A stretch of 14,713 nucleotides of DNA from an uncultured Bacteroidales bacterium (GTDB lineage Bacteria; Bacteroidota; Bacteroidia; Bacteroidales; Muribaculaceae), in contig CAMWUH010000025.1 in assembly GCA_947177325.1 (NCBI GenBank), forward strand, positions 1-14,713. Direction: 5' to 3'. The position numbers and the translations under genes were made by a program. Positions 1-8,600 of this stretch are shown here, one piece after another. The notes under the pieces were generated by a model, which did not search any database, had not been told where the DNA came from, and saw nothing but the letters and a program-made list of their open reading frames with translations. Every line of letters starts with the position of its first letter. The stretch's first letter is position 1.

Positions 1-7
1 ATCAAAC

Positions 8-52
8 GAAGCGCCGAGAAGAGCACCCGCTCCTCCCGGCGCTTCCTTTTTT
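8..52 (+). terminator. Rho-independent terminator of a gene upstream of the window
   Basis: A perfect 9-bp outer stem (GAAGCGCCG at 8-16 with CGGCGCTTC at 37-45) encloses a second 4-bp stem (GAGC 21-24 with GCTC 29-32, loop ACCC). A run of six T follows at 47-52. This is a textbook intrinsic terminator reading rightward, so a plus-strand gene probably ends just left of position 1. Confidence 0.88.
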
Positions 53-56
53 ATAT

Positions 57-77
57 ATTCCGACAATTCCGACAATT
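57..77. repeat. Short tandem repeat, 9-base unit
   Basis: The unit ATTCCGACA occurs twice head to tail (57-65 and 66-74), and a partial third copy (ATT) follows. It lies between the upstream terminator and the promoter of the secreted-protein gene. No function is evident; it may be slippage in non-coding DNA. Confidence 0.6.
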
Positions 78-109
78 GACCTGTTTTTGAAAAAATGATA
101 TTTAATTTG

Positions 110-141
110 TTTGGTGTTATTGATATTTTCTTTTATCTTTG
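110..141 (+). promoter_or_regulatory. Bacteroidetes-type promoter of the secreted-protein gene
   Basis: TTTG at 110-113 (-33 box) is separated by 20 bases from TATCTTTG at 134-141 (-7 box, consensus TAnnTTTG). Transcription would start near 145, about 40 bases before the ATG at 184. This argues against the in-frame TTG at 139, which lies inside the -7 box. Confidence 0.8.
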
Positions 142-183
142 CCGAATCAATTAAAATATTACTTTTTTATATTTCATATATTT

Positions 184-1689
184 ATGAGAAAATCTGTTAC
201 TCGTGCTATGCTTAAGAACTCAGTTTTGAGCAGTATGTTCTTTCTCGCTTCAGTCGGTTTATCTGCTCAGGACGGCATTTTTAAATTTGAAACTAACGCT
301 TCTACCGAATTAGCGCTTAACAGGCACTGGGCAATCGATTTAGATGACGAAAATATATCAGATGTTCACTCCATGGCTCTTAACGGTGATAAGATTTTTA
401 TAGCTCTTAACGCTCAAGTCTCAGAGTTAACAAATGTGGTTACCCTTGGTTGTTATAACATTGACAATGGCCAACAACTTGAAGATGCCGTATTTGAAAT
501 CCAAGGAGCTAATATCGGGAAAATGATAAGTGATGGATGTAACGGCAAAGTTATGCTCTGCAACGATGATGCGGGCAACGTTATCATTACGTTTGATTCC
601 TCTAAGGAGGCTATGAGTGGCAATATCGTAACAATTCCTTGGTATTACGGTGTTGTTGATTTTAATAACGCTACCATAGAAGTAAGTAAAGTAGAGGCTC
701 CTTACTATCATTACAACAATTATGAATTGCAAGGTTGGGGACAACCTGCAGCAAAAGGAGACTTGACAACCTCTAATTATACTATCGGTGTGCTTGGTTG
801 GACAACGTATAGCGATGGCGCAGACCATCAATTTAACTTACTTGTAGCGAAAGGAAGCTATGCAAGGGCATATAGTGGTCATGAAGATGAAGATGAATTT
901 ATAATGTGCTCGCCCGTATCAACGCATTCGAGTTCTCCAAGCCCGGAAGATATGTGCGCGTTAGGCAGTCGTTGCTCGCTGTCGATAGTTAATGAGGGCG
1001 GCGATATATTCGTATGTAATGGTGCCACCACGCATCCCATCATGTTTCAATCTATGGAATCCGGTTCTGATCGGCTCTCTGAACTGACCTCATCGTCTTC
1101 AATTGATATGCAAACAAAAGGTTTTTATGCGTTCAATCACAATGGAGAGCAATTTGCATTGATTAGCAAAGGTTTTGATAATAATCGAGAATGGTATTTG
1201 GCGGAATGGGGGGCTAAATTACCTTCATTAGCTGATACATTCACTGATTGGAAGAATTCCGGATATAAGAATTGGATGAAGACATTTACATTAGTTGCCC
1301 AAATCGATGGAGAGGGTATTAGCGAGGCCGATAAAAACCTCCTCCAACCGGCATCTGCATCAGTGAAAGAAGTCATCTCCGCTGCGGCTACTGATCCAAC
1401 TGCTGAACCATGGCATTTGGCCGCGAGCTGCCAACGCAATATTAATGCAGATGATGAAACCGTTACTGATATCGTTACATACGCACCGGGAAGACATTTG
1501 GCCAAATATCGCTTAGGAACGGAAGTCGCAGTTTCGATTATCAACGAAGTAACAACCGACTCTACTGATGAGCGTGAGGTGAAATATTTTAACCTGCAGG
1601 GAATTAATTATGGGAATCAACAACCAACTGTCCCTGGCATATATATTAAATCAATTGGAAGCAAGCGCTCTAAAGTAGTTATTAGATAG
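184..1689 (+). CDS. Secreted protein with signal peptide and T9SS-like C-terminal module, function unknown
   Basis: This 501-residue protein is not recognised by function. It begins with a basic n-region (MRK...R) and a hydrophobic stretch around residues 13-27 ending LSA|Q, a plausible signal peptidase I site after residue 28. The body is rich in short beta-type stretches and aromatic residues, with an acidic patch (HEDEDE, 233-238) and several Cys, and could be a beta-propeller or beta-sandwich. The last ~36 residues (466-501) carry KYFNLQG, then PGIYI, then a basic stretch ending VVIR. That pattern is typical of C-terminal sorting modules of Bacteroidales secreted proteins and suggests type IX secretion. 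The start at 184 was chosen because the longer frame begins with TTG inside the promoter and adds an unlikely N-terminus. The gene appears monocistronic, with its own promoter and a strong downstream hairpin. Confidence 0.8.
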   Translation: MRKSVTRAMLKNSVLSSMFFLASVGLSAQDGIFKFETNASTELALNRHWAIDLDDENISDVHSMALNGDKIFIALNAQVSELTNVVTLGCYNIDNGQQLEDAVFEIQGANIGKMISDGCNGKVMLCNDDAGNVIITFDSSKEAMSGNIVTIPWYYGVVDFNNATIEVSKVEAPYYHYNNYELQGWGQPAAKGDLTTSNYTIGVLGWTTYSDGADHQFNLLVAKGSYARAYSGHEDEDEFIMCSPVSTHSSSPSPEDMCALGSRCSLSIVNEGGDIFVCNGATTHPIMFQSMESGSDRLSELTSSSSIDMQTKGFYAFNHNGEQFALISKGFDNNREWYLAEWGAKLPSLADTFTDWKNSGYKNWMKTFTLVAQIDGEGISEADKNLLQPASASVKEVISAAATDPTAEPWHLAASCQRNINADDETVTDIVTYAPGRHLAKYRLGTEVAVSIINEVTTDSTDEREVKYFNLQGINYGNQQPTVPGIYIKSIGSKRSKVVIR

Positions 1690-1700
1690 TATAATTGAGG

Positions 1701-1750
1701 TTTAGACCCGGTTCCCCAGTATTAACAAATATTGGGGAATCGGGTCTAAA
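1701..1750 (+). terminator. Long near-perfect hairpin after the secreted-protein gene
   Basis: Bases 1701-1723 pair with 1728-1750: 23 base pairs, two of them G-T wobbles (1711/1740 and 1719/1732), closing a 4-base loop at 1724-1727. The hairpin starts 11 bases after the stop codon. No T-run follows (TGAAAATATT), so it may terminate weakly, stabilise the mRNA 3' end, or be a repeated palindromic element. Its left arm contains TTAGACCCGGTTCCCC, which recurs after the XRE gene near 13800. Confidence 0.7.
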
Positions 1751-1877
1751 TGAAAATATTCGATATCAGATTCGTTTTCACTTATTTCGATTTACTGTTA
1801 GATTCTTATGGCAAGGAATACTGATAAAGGATATAATCCCCTGCTGAGAATCGGTTATTTAGTTCCCATAAGATTTT

Positions 1878-1909
1878 TTTGAAGGTTAAGAAAAAAAGTT
1901 GTAATTTTG
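1878..1909 (+). promoter_or_regulatory. Promoter of the hydrolase / Mur ligase / Ddl operon
   Basis: TTTG at 1878-1881, a 20-base spacer, then TAATTTTG at 1902-1909 match the Bacteroidetes -33/-7 consensus exactly. The start point would be near 1914, giving a leader of roughly 50 bases to the ATG at 1963. No comparable promoter was seen between the three genes downstream, so one transcript probably covers 1963-5579. Confidence 0.85.
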
Positions 1910-1962
1910 TAACTTAAAGAGTAAAGCTACATTATGGCTATAATTACTTCTTAGAAGTCTGT

Positions 1963-2721
1963 ATGGATAAAGTTTTCAATAATAACGGAGTCAGTTTAAG
2001 CTATCGCGATAGCGGTGATGGTTCAGTCGTAATACTAATGCACGGCTGGGGTTGCACCAAGGATACGGTAGCAAGCATTGAACGGATTGCGCTTGAAAAT
2101 CATAGAGTTATAAATGTTGATTTCCCCGGATTCGGGCAGTCAACTGAGCCGCTTACAGTGTGGGGTGTTGAAGAGTACACAAAGTTGATTGAAGCTCTTT
2201 GTGAATATGAAAATATAACCAACCCCATATTGATTGGCCATTCATTCGGAGGAAGAGTTGCTATTTTGTTCTCATCACGCAACAAAACCTCAAAGATGGT
2301 TCTTGTAGATGCTGCCGGAGTGAAGCCTCGCCGTTCGTTGAAATATTATTGGAAAGTCTATTCCTTCAAGACAATGAAATGGATTATGCGGTTGCTCCTT
2401 GGCAAGGAAAAATCGCGTAAACGAATAGAGGCCGCTCGAAGCAAGCGCGGTTCGGCTGATTATCAAAATAGCACTCCGATGATGAGAAGTGTTTTGAGTA
2501 AGGTCGTTAACGAAGATTTACGCCATGTAATGCCGATGATAGAAGCCCCTACATTGCTTATATGGGGTGGAAAAGATACGGCTACTCCGCTTCGAGATGC
2601 CGAAAAAATGAGCAAATTAATAAAAGATAGTGGCTTGGTTAATTTCCCCAATGCCGGACACTATAGCTTTCTGGACGAGCCGGCAAGATTTAGTACGGTA
2701 TTGAGAAGTTTTCTGAGCTGA
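1963..2721 (+). CDS. Alpha/beta hydrolase fold protein, first gene of a cell-wall operon
   Basis: This 252-residue protein has a complete alpha/beta hydrolase signature: oxyanion-region HGWG at 27-30, nucleophile elbow GHSFGG at 92-97 (Ser94), an acid at Asp205 in WGGKDTATP, and His233 in NAGHYSFLD. A basic lid region lies at about 121-165. There is no signal peptide, so it is probably cytoplasmic. The fold covers esterases, thioesterases, peptidases and C-C hydrolases, so the substrate cannot be read from sequence. Only 23 bases separate it from the membrane Mur ligase gene, and a D-Ala-D-Ala ligase follows, so a role on a peptidoglycan precursor, a D-amino-acid ester or a lipid carrier is a reasonable inference. 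The family call is secure; the role is not. Confidence 0.9.
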   Translation: MDKVFNNNGVSLSYRDSGDGSVVILMHGWGCTKDTVASIERIALENHRVINVDFPGFGQSTEPLTVWGVEEYTKLIEALCEYENITNPILIGHSFGGRVAILFSSRNKTSKMVLVDAAGVKPRRSLKYYWKVYSFKTMKWIMRLLLGKEKSRKRIEAARSKRGSADYQNSTPMMRSVLSKVVNEDLRHVMPMIEAPTLLIWGGKDTATPLRDAEKMSKLIKDSGLVNFPNAGHYSFLDEPARFSTVLRSFLS

Positions 2722-2744
2722 TTTTAAGATATATAGACGCAAAT

Positions 2745-4328
2745 ATGCATATTGAAAAATTTGAATTCGGATTATTGATAGCGCTGATATGTGTTAGTGT
2801 AATAGCATTGCTTATTGTGTATAAGCGTGATTTACTCATGCTACAATTAAACTCCTATCGAAATGATAGATATGTCAGATGGTTTAACAATAGCAATGAA
2901 AGCACCACTACGAATAGAATTTTATGTTGCGTTGCTCTTTTCGCAATTCTTGTAAAGCAGTTCCCGTTTTATGGCATGGGGAGTATGGCCATCATTTGTG
3001 TCGCGATAGTGTGCATTTCATTGTTGAGAATAAAATATAAGAAGCCATTGGTGTTCACTTCAAGAGCGAAACGCATATATGGAATAATGATTGCTTTGTC
3101 AACAATAATAGCCGGAGGCTTGTCATTTTTTGGCCTGTATTGGACAGCGATTGCTTTATTGATTATGCTGGTTGTTTCGCCAATGATTTTGTTGTTAGCA
3201 AATATTCTGCTTTCTCCGGTTGAAAAGAGCATCAATAAGAAATATTATAATGATGCCGCCCGAATTTTAAAGTCAATGCCTGATTTGAAAATTATTGGCG
3301 TGACCGGGAGCTATGGCAAAACAAGTACAAAGCATTATCTTTACAGAATCCTTCAAGAGAAGTTTGATGTTGTTATGACTCCCGGTAGTTACAATACCAC
3401 AATGGGTGTTATCCGCACAGTCAGAGAATATCTGAAGCCTTATAACGAAGTTTTTATAGTGGAGATGGGTGCAAAGCAACCCGGCGACATCAAGGAAATC
3501 TGTGATCTGGTAAAGCCTCAAATCGGCATAGTAACGGCGGTAGGAGAGCAGCATCTTGAGTCGTTTAAGACGGTAGAAAGAGTGCAACAAACTAAGTTTG
3601 AGCTTATAGATTCTCTTCCTGCCGACGGTTTAGCTATTGTAAATGATGACTTCGAATATGTTGCAAACCGTGAGGTTAAGAATGTGAAGATTATCAGATA
3701 TGGTGTCAGAAACACTGAAAACTGTAGCTATGTTGCAAAAGATATTGTTGTTACCGCTCGCGGCACCTCGTTTACTGTAGTTTATCCTGACGGCGAAATT
3801 AAGTTGCAGACCCGTTTGGTCGGTGAATGTAATATTTCCAACCTCGTTGCAGCAGTTGCCGCCGCAATAAATCTTGGGGTGGAACCTCAAAAAATTGCGT
3901 ATGCCGTAGAGAAAATCGAGCAGGTCGAACATCGATTAAATATGAAAACAACTGCCGGAGGTGTAGTTATTATTGATGATGCCTTTAATTCTAACCCCAC
4001 CGGTTCGAAAATGGCTCTTGAAGTGTTGGCCTCATTTACAGAAGGCAAGCGCGTTGTCGTAACGCCCGGCATGATAGAATTAGGTGAGCGACAGTCAGAA
4101 TTAAATAGGGAATTCGGTCGCGCAATAGCGAAAAATTGCGATATCGCAATCATCGTTGGCGAATATAACCGAGAAGCTATAGTCAGCGGAATCCTCGAAG
4201 CTGGATTCCCTGAAGAAAACATAATAGAGGCAGCTACTTTCACTGAGGCACAATCACGTCTTCTGCCAATGCTTAAGGCAGGTGATGCCGTACTCTATGA
4301 AAATGATTTGCCGGATACCTTTAAATAA
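2745..4328 (+). CDS. Membrane-anchored MurF-like Mur ligase
   Basis: The 527-residue protein has two parts. Residues 1-160 contain about five hydrophobic segments (8-26, 58-72, 77-95, 111-132, 134-156). Residues ~180-527 form a Mur ligase: ATP-binding loop GVTGSYGKTSTK (185-196), TPGSYNTTMGV (212-222), VEMGAKQPGDI (239-249), TAVGEQHLESF (264-274), GECNISNLVAA (360-370), EHRLN (395-399), DDAFNSNPTGS (411-421) and PGMIELGE (441-448). These fit MurF, which joins D-Ala-D-Ala to UDP-MurNAc-tripeptide, better than MurC, D or E. Ordinary MurF is about 430-460 residues, soluble, and lacks the membrane part, so this is an unusual form. I recall similar membrane-linked MurF-like proteins from Firmicutes and Actinobacteria, but could not check. 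Whether this is the only MurF of the cell or a second specialised enzyme is open, so no gene symbol is given. The ddl gene follows 48 bases later. Confidence 0.85.
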   Translation: MHIEKFEFGLLIALICVSVIALLIVYKRDLLMLQLNSYRNDRYVRWFNNSNESTTTNRILCCVALFAILVKQFPFYGMGSMAIICVAIVCISLLRIKYKKPLVFTSRAKRIYGIMIALSTIIAGGLSFFGLYWTAIALLIMLVVSPMILLLANILLSPVEKSINKKYYNDAARILKSMPDLKIIGVTGSYGKTSTKHYLYRILQEKFDVVMTPGSYNTTMGVIRTVREYLKPYNEVFIVEMGAKQPGDIKEICDLVKPQIGIVTAVGEQHLESFKTVERVQQTKFELIDSLPADGLAIVNDDFEYVANREVKNVKIIRYGVRNTENCSYVAKDIVVTARGTSFTVVYPDGEIKLQTRLVGECNISNLVAAVAAAINLGVEPQKIAYAVEKIEQVEHRLNMKTTAGGVVIIDDAFNSNPTGSKMALEVLASFTEGKRVVVTPGMIELGERQSELNREFGRAIAKNCDIAIIVGEYNREAIVSGILEAGFPEENIIEAATFTEAQSRLLPMLKAGDAVLYENDLPDTFK

Positions 4329-4376
4329 GGAAATCAATCAGATATTATCATAACAATTAATTATACACGAAAAAAT

Positions 4377-5579
4377 ATGAAAACAAATATAGGCGTGTTT
4401 TTCGGAGGGCGCTCAACCGAGCATGAGATCTCGGTTATCTCGGCCTCACAAGCTATGCATGCTATCGACCGCGAGAAATTTGATGTCACTCCAATTTATA
4501 TCACTAAAGATGGTAAATGGTTGACAGGAGATGCTTTATTTGAAGTGTCAAACTACCGCAATCCTAAAGAGCTTGAGCAGAAGTGTGAACAGGTCTATAT
4601 GCGCCCCATTTATGGCGATAACAAGCTCTATAAAGTCAACAAGAAGCTGTTTAAGAGCGATGTCTTGACTGAACTGGATGTTGTCATTCCGGTGCTTCAT
4701 GGTTCTAATGGTGAAGACGGAGTGTTTGAAGGACTCCTCGAGACAATTGGTATTCCTTTTGCAGGATGTAACACACTTTCATCAGCCAACGGCATGGATA
4801 AAATCACCATGAAGATGATATTGCAAGCTAATGATATACCCGTGGTTGATTACGTTTGGTTTACTGATAAACAGTGGTTTTCGCAACGAGATGCATTAAT
4901 TAAAAAAGTTGAAGATAAATTAGGATATCCCGTAATTGTTAAACCGGCCAATCTTGGTTCAAGTGTCGGCATAGGCAGAGCGCGAAATCGAGAAGAACTG
5001 ATTGAAAAAGTTGAAGAGGCCGAGAAGTATTCTGCTCGTATAATTGTTGAGCACATGGTTGAAAATCTACAGGAGATTAACTGCTCAGTGCTTGGCGATT
5101 GCGATGATTATCAAACTTCAGTTCTGGAAGAACCAATCAAATCCGGCGAAATCTTATCATATACCGATAAATACTTGGGCGGCACCAAGGGCACTACCGG
5201 CATGCAAGCTTCGCAGAAACGTATTCCCGCTGATTTGCCGGCGGATGAAACTGAGAGAATACAGTTTCTGGCAGGGGAGACCTTTAGAGTCTTATCATGT
5301 CACGGAGTAAGCCGCGTTGATGTTATTGTAGACGCCGATACACGCAAGGTTTACGTCAACGAAATAAACACCATTCCGGGCTCGTTGTCATTCTATCTTT
5401 GGGAGGCTACCGGTTTGCCATTCGACAAGTTGATGGAGAAGCTTGTCAGCTTGGCGGTTAAGCGTAAACGTGAACAAGGCATGAAAACAGTGTCGTATGG
5501 CCAGAATATATTTGCTTTAGGCGGTGGCTGCGGAGTTAAAGGTGGCTTAAAGGGTGGAGTAAAAGGAAAATTGAAATAA
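4377..5579 (+). CDS. ddl: D-alanine--D-alanine ligase with Gly/Lys-rich C-terminal tail
   Basis: This ATP-grasp enzyme would join two D-Ala in the cytoplasm to supply the MurF step. Visible motifs are GGRSTEHEISV (10-20, with Glu15 as in E. coli DdlB), HGSNGEDG (108-115), MDKITMK (140-146), YPVIVKPANLGSSVGI (184-199), the omega-loop YTDKY (262-266), SRVDV (312-316, Asp315) and NEINTIPGS (328-336, metal ligands Glu329 and Asn331). Tyr266 aligns with E. coli Tyr216, which favours D-Ala-D-Ala over D-Ala-D-lactate, where Phe or a different loop is expected. At 400 residues it is longer than usual (about 300-370). The surplus lies partly in an insert around residues 45-95 and partly in residues 368-400, which end in a Gly/Lys repeat. 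It is the third gene of the operon, 48 bases after the Mur ligase. The family call is strong. Confidence 0.92.
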   Translation: MKTNIGVFFGGRSTEHEISVISASQAMHAIDREKFDVTPIYITKDGKWLTGDALFEVSNYRNPKELEQKCEQVYMRPIYGDNKLYKVNKKLFKSDVLTELDVVIPVLHGSNGEDGVFEGLLETIGIPFAGCNTLSSANGMDKITMKMILQANDIPVVDYVWFTDKQWFSQRDALIKKVEDKLGYPVIVKPANLGSSVGIGRARNREELIEKVEEAEKYSARIIVEHMVENLQEINCSVLGDCDDYQTSVLEEPIKSGEILSYTDKYLGGTKGTTGMQASQKRIPADLPADETERIQFLAGETFRVLSCHGVSRVDVIVDADTRKVYVNEINTIPGSLSFYLWEATGLPFDKLMEKLVSLAVKRKREQGMKTVSYGQNIFALGGGCGVKGGLKGGVKGKLK

Positions 5580-5632
5580 TTCATTTCCCTTGAAACTTAT
5601 CCCTGACACATCAAATATAGCCGAAAAATTAC

Positions 5633-5640
5633 TATATTTG
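5633..5640 (+). promoter_or_regulatory. Probable -7 box of the ileS promoter
   Basis: TATATTTG matches TAnnTTTG and lies 39 bases before the ileS ATG. At the expected -33 position (about 5609-5612) there is no TTTG, so the promoter is weak or the match is chance. The 100-base gap after ddl and the change of function make a promoter here likely. Confidence 0.5.
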
Positions 5641-5679
5641 TAATGCTAAAAATGAATAAACCGTATAGCGATTATTGTA

Positions 5680-8600
5680 ATGAAAAAATTTCCTGAATAT
5701 AAACAACTTAATCTTTCTGATGTTAACAAGCAGATGCTTGAAACATGGGAGAAAGAAAACCTCTTCGCGCGCTCTTTGAAAGAGAGAGAAGGGGCTGAAA
5801 CTTTTGTTTTTTTTGAGGGACCGCCCTCGGCTAACGGTATGCCGGGTATTCACCATGTGATGGCTCGAACTATCAAAGACTTGTTTTGCCGATATAAAAC
5901 AATGCAAGGCTATGAGGTAAAGCGCAAAGCAGGTTGGGACACTCATGGATTACCCGTTGAATTAGGCGTAGAAAAGGCATTAGGAATCACTAAAGAAGAT
6001 ATCGGAAAGAAGATATCTGTTGATGAATATAATGCTGCATGTCGCCGCGAAGTAATGAAATACACCAATGAATGGCGCAGCCTGACTCAAAAGATGGGTT
6101 ATTGGGTTGATACCGACCATCCTTATATTACATACGACAACAAATATATAGAAACACTTTGGTGGTTGCTGAAGCAACTTTACAATAAAGGGCTGCTTTA
6201 TAAAGGATATACTATCCAACCTTATTCGCCGGCTGCCGGCACCGGATTAAGCACACATGAATTGAACCAGCCCGGTTGCTATCGCGATGTTAAAGATACC
6301 ACAGCTACCGCGTTGTTTGAAATAATCGATGCTCCCGTTGCTCTTCAAGGTTGGGGAAAGCCTATGTTTGCCGCATGGACAACAACACCATGGACTTTAC
6401 CCTCAAACACAGCTCTTTGTGTTGGCCCTAAGATTGAATATGTTGGTGTAAGAACCTATAACCCCTATACCGGGGAACCTATTACTATGGTAGTGGCCAA
6501 AGAACGATTGAGCGCCTATCTTAAACCCGAAGGTGAAAACCAGCCTCTTAATGAGTACAACCATGGCGATAAGGTAATTCCTTATGAAGTAGTTGCCCAT
6601 TTTACCGGAGAAGAGCTGGTAGGCATTAAATATAAGCAATTAATGCCTTGGGTTAAGCCCTCGGTTTTGATCAATGACCGTAATAGCGAAGCTATTGCGG
6701 CATTTGTAGCGGCAAATCCGGAAAAATGTTTTGAGGTTGGAGCAAATAAATTTGCTGAAGCCTCAGAAATGGCATTTAGAGTTATCCCCGGCGATTACGT
6801 AACAACAAGTGATGGTACGGGTATTGTGCATATTGCTCCAACTTTTGGTGCTGATGACGCAAAAGTAGCTAAAGCAGCTGACATCCCTTCGTTGTTCATG
6901 ATAACTGTCGATGGAGAAACTCGTCCGATGGTTGACCTCACCGGTAAATACTATCTTCTCGACGAATGTGCTGCTGAGTTTGTTGACAAATGTGTTGATG
7001 TTGAACTCTACAGTCAATATCAAGGTCGCTTTGTCAAGAATGACTACGCTCCAGAATTCAACAAAGACGGAGTATTTGACAAAGCAGCTGCTGATAAGGC
7101 CGAAGATTTGAATATATATTTGAGCCTTGAACTTAAACAACAGGGTAAAGCCCTGAAAATTGAGAAGCACGTACACAATTACCCCCATTGCTGGCGTACG
7201 GATAAGCCTATTTTGTACTATCCCTTGGATTCGTGGTTTATAAAAACTACTGATGTAAAAGATAGAATGATTGAACTTAATAACCAAATCAATTGGAAAC
7301 CGGAATCTACCGGAAGTGGTCGTTTTGGCAAATGGCTTGAAAATCTGCAAGATTGGAATCTTTCGCGCAGCCGCTATTGGGGAACTCCGTTGCCTATATG
7401 GCGTACACGCGACAATGCCGGAGGTAAAGTTGAAAAATGCATCGAAAGCATTGAAGAACTTTATGCTGAGATAGAAAAATCAGTAGCGGCAGGGGTAATG
7501 AAAAACAATCCTTACAAGGAGGCCGGATTTATCCCCGGCAACTATTCTCAGGAAAACTATGAGAAAATTGACCTGCATCGCCCTTACGTGGATGATATAG
7601 TGCTTGTCAGTGAAGATGGTCGCCCGATGTATCGCGAAACTGATCTCATTGACGTGTGGTTTGATTCAGGCTCTATGCCTTACGCGCAAGTTCATTATCC
7701 TTTTGAGAATAAAGAAGAAGTTGATAGAAATTACCGTTTCCCGGCTGACTTTATCGCGGAGGGTGTTGACCAAACACGCGGCTGGTTCTTTACACTCCAT
7801 GCCATTGCAACCATGGTCTTTGATGAAAAAGCCTTCAAAGCGGTGATTTCTAATGGATTGGTGCTTGATAAATTCGGCAATAAGATGTCGAAGCGTTTAG
7901 GTAATGCTGTTGACCCATTTGTGACTATTGAAAATCATGGTAGCGACGCGGTTCGTTGGTATATGATTTCAAATTCATCACCCTGGGACAACTTGAAATT
8001 TGATACTGCCGGTGTTGCAGAAGTTAGCAGAAAATTGTTTGCTACGCTTTACAACACATACTCTTTCTTTGCTCTTTATGCCAATGTTGACGGGTTTAAC
8101 GGCACAGAACCGCAAGTGCCCGTAAACGAACGTCCCGAAATTGACCGTTGGATCATCTCGTTGCTCAATACCTTGGTCAAGAATGTGACAGAGGCATTTG
8201 ATGACTATGAACCAACAAAGGCTGCTCGAGAAATTGCAGAGTTTGTCAATGATAATCTCAGTAACTGGTATGTGCGCTTAAATCGTAAGCGTTTCTGGGC
8301 CGGAGAGATGAGTAAAGATAAACTCGCAGCTTATCAAACGCTCTACACATGCTTGAAAACCGTAAGCTTGTTGATGGCTCCTATAGCTCCGTTCTACACC
8401 GATCGCCTGTATCGCGACCTCCGCAGCATAGCTGATGATGGGGCTGAACAATCAGTCCATTTGGCTTCATTCCCCAAATGTGATGCCGCTTTGATTGATT
8501 CAGTTCTTGAAAAACGAATGGCCTTGGCTCAAACAATCACATCCATGGTGCTTGCTCTTCGCCGTAAGGTTGGTATCAAGGTGCGTCAACCGTTGGGTAA

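Noticed and set aside
139..183. In-frame TTG start that would lengthen the secreted protein by 15 residues
   Set aside because: The TTG lies inside the predicted -7 promoter box and the ATG at 184 gives a proper signal peptide.
1805..1880. CTTATGG (1805-1811) paired with CCATAAG (1866-1872), followed by seven T
   Set aside because: The 54-base interior shows little pairing, and the T-run is better explained as part of the -33 region of the hydrolase promoter.
4377..5579. Possibility that Ddl is a vancomycin-resistance D-Ala-D-lactate ligase
   Set aside because: The omega-loop has Tyr266 in TDKY as in ordinary Ddl, and no vanH- or vanX-like gene is nearby.
5561..5590. Imperfect inverted repeat over the ddl stop codon, considered as a terminator
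   Set aside because: The stem is AT-rich with a mismatch and a long loop, and no T-run follows.
6763..7350. 195-codon open frame on the minus strand
   Set aside because: It lies entirely within ileS, whose motifs are unmistakable; the frame has no promoter or family features.
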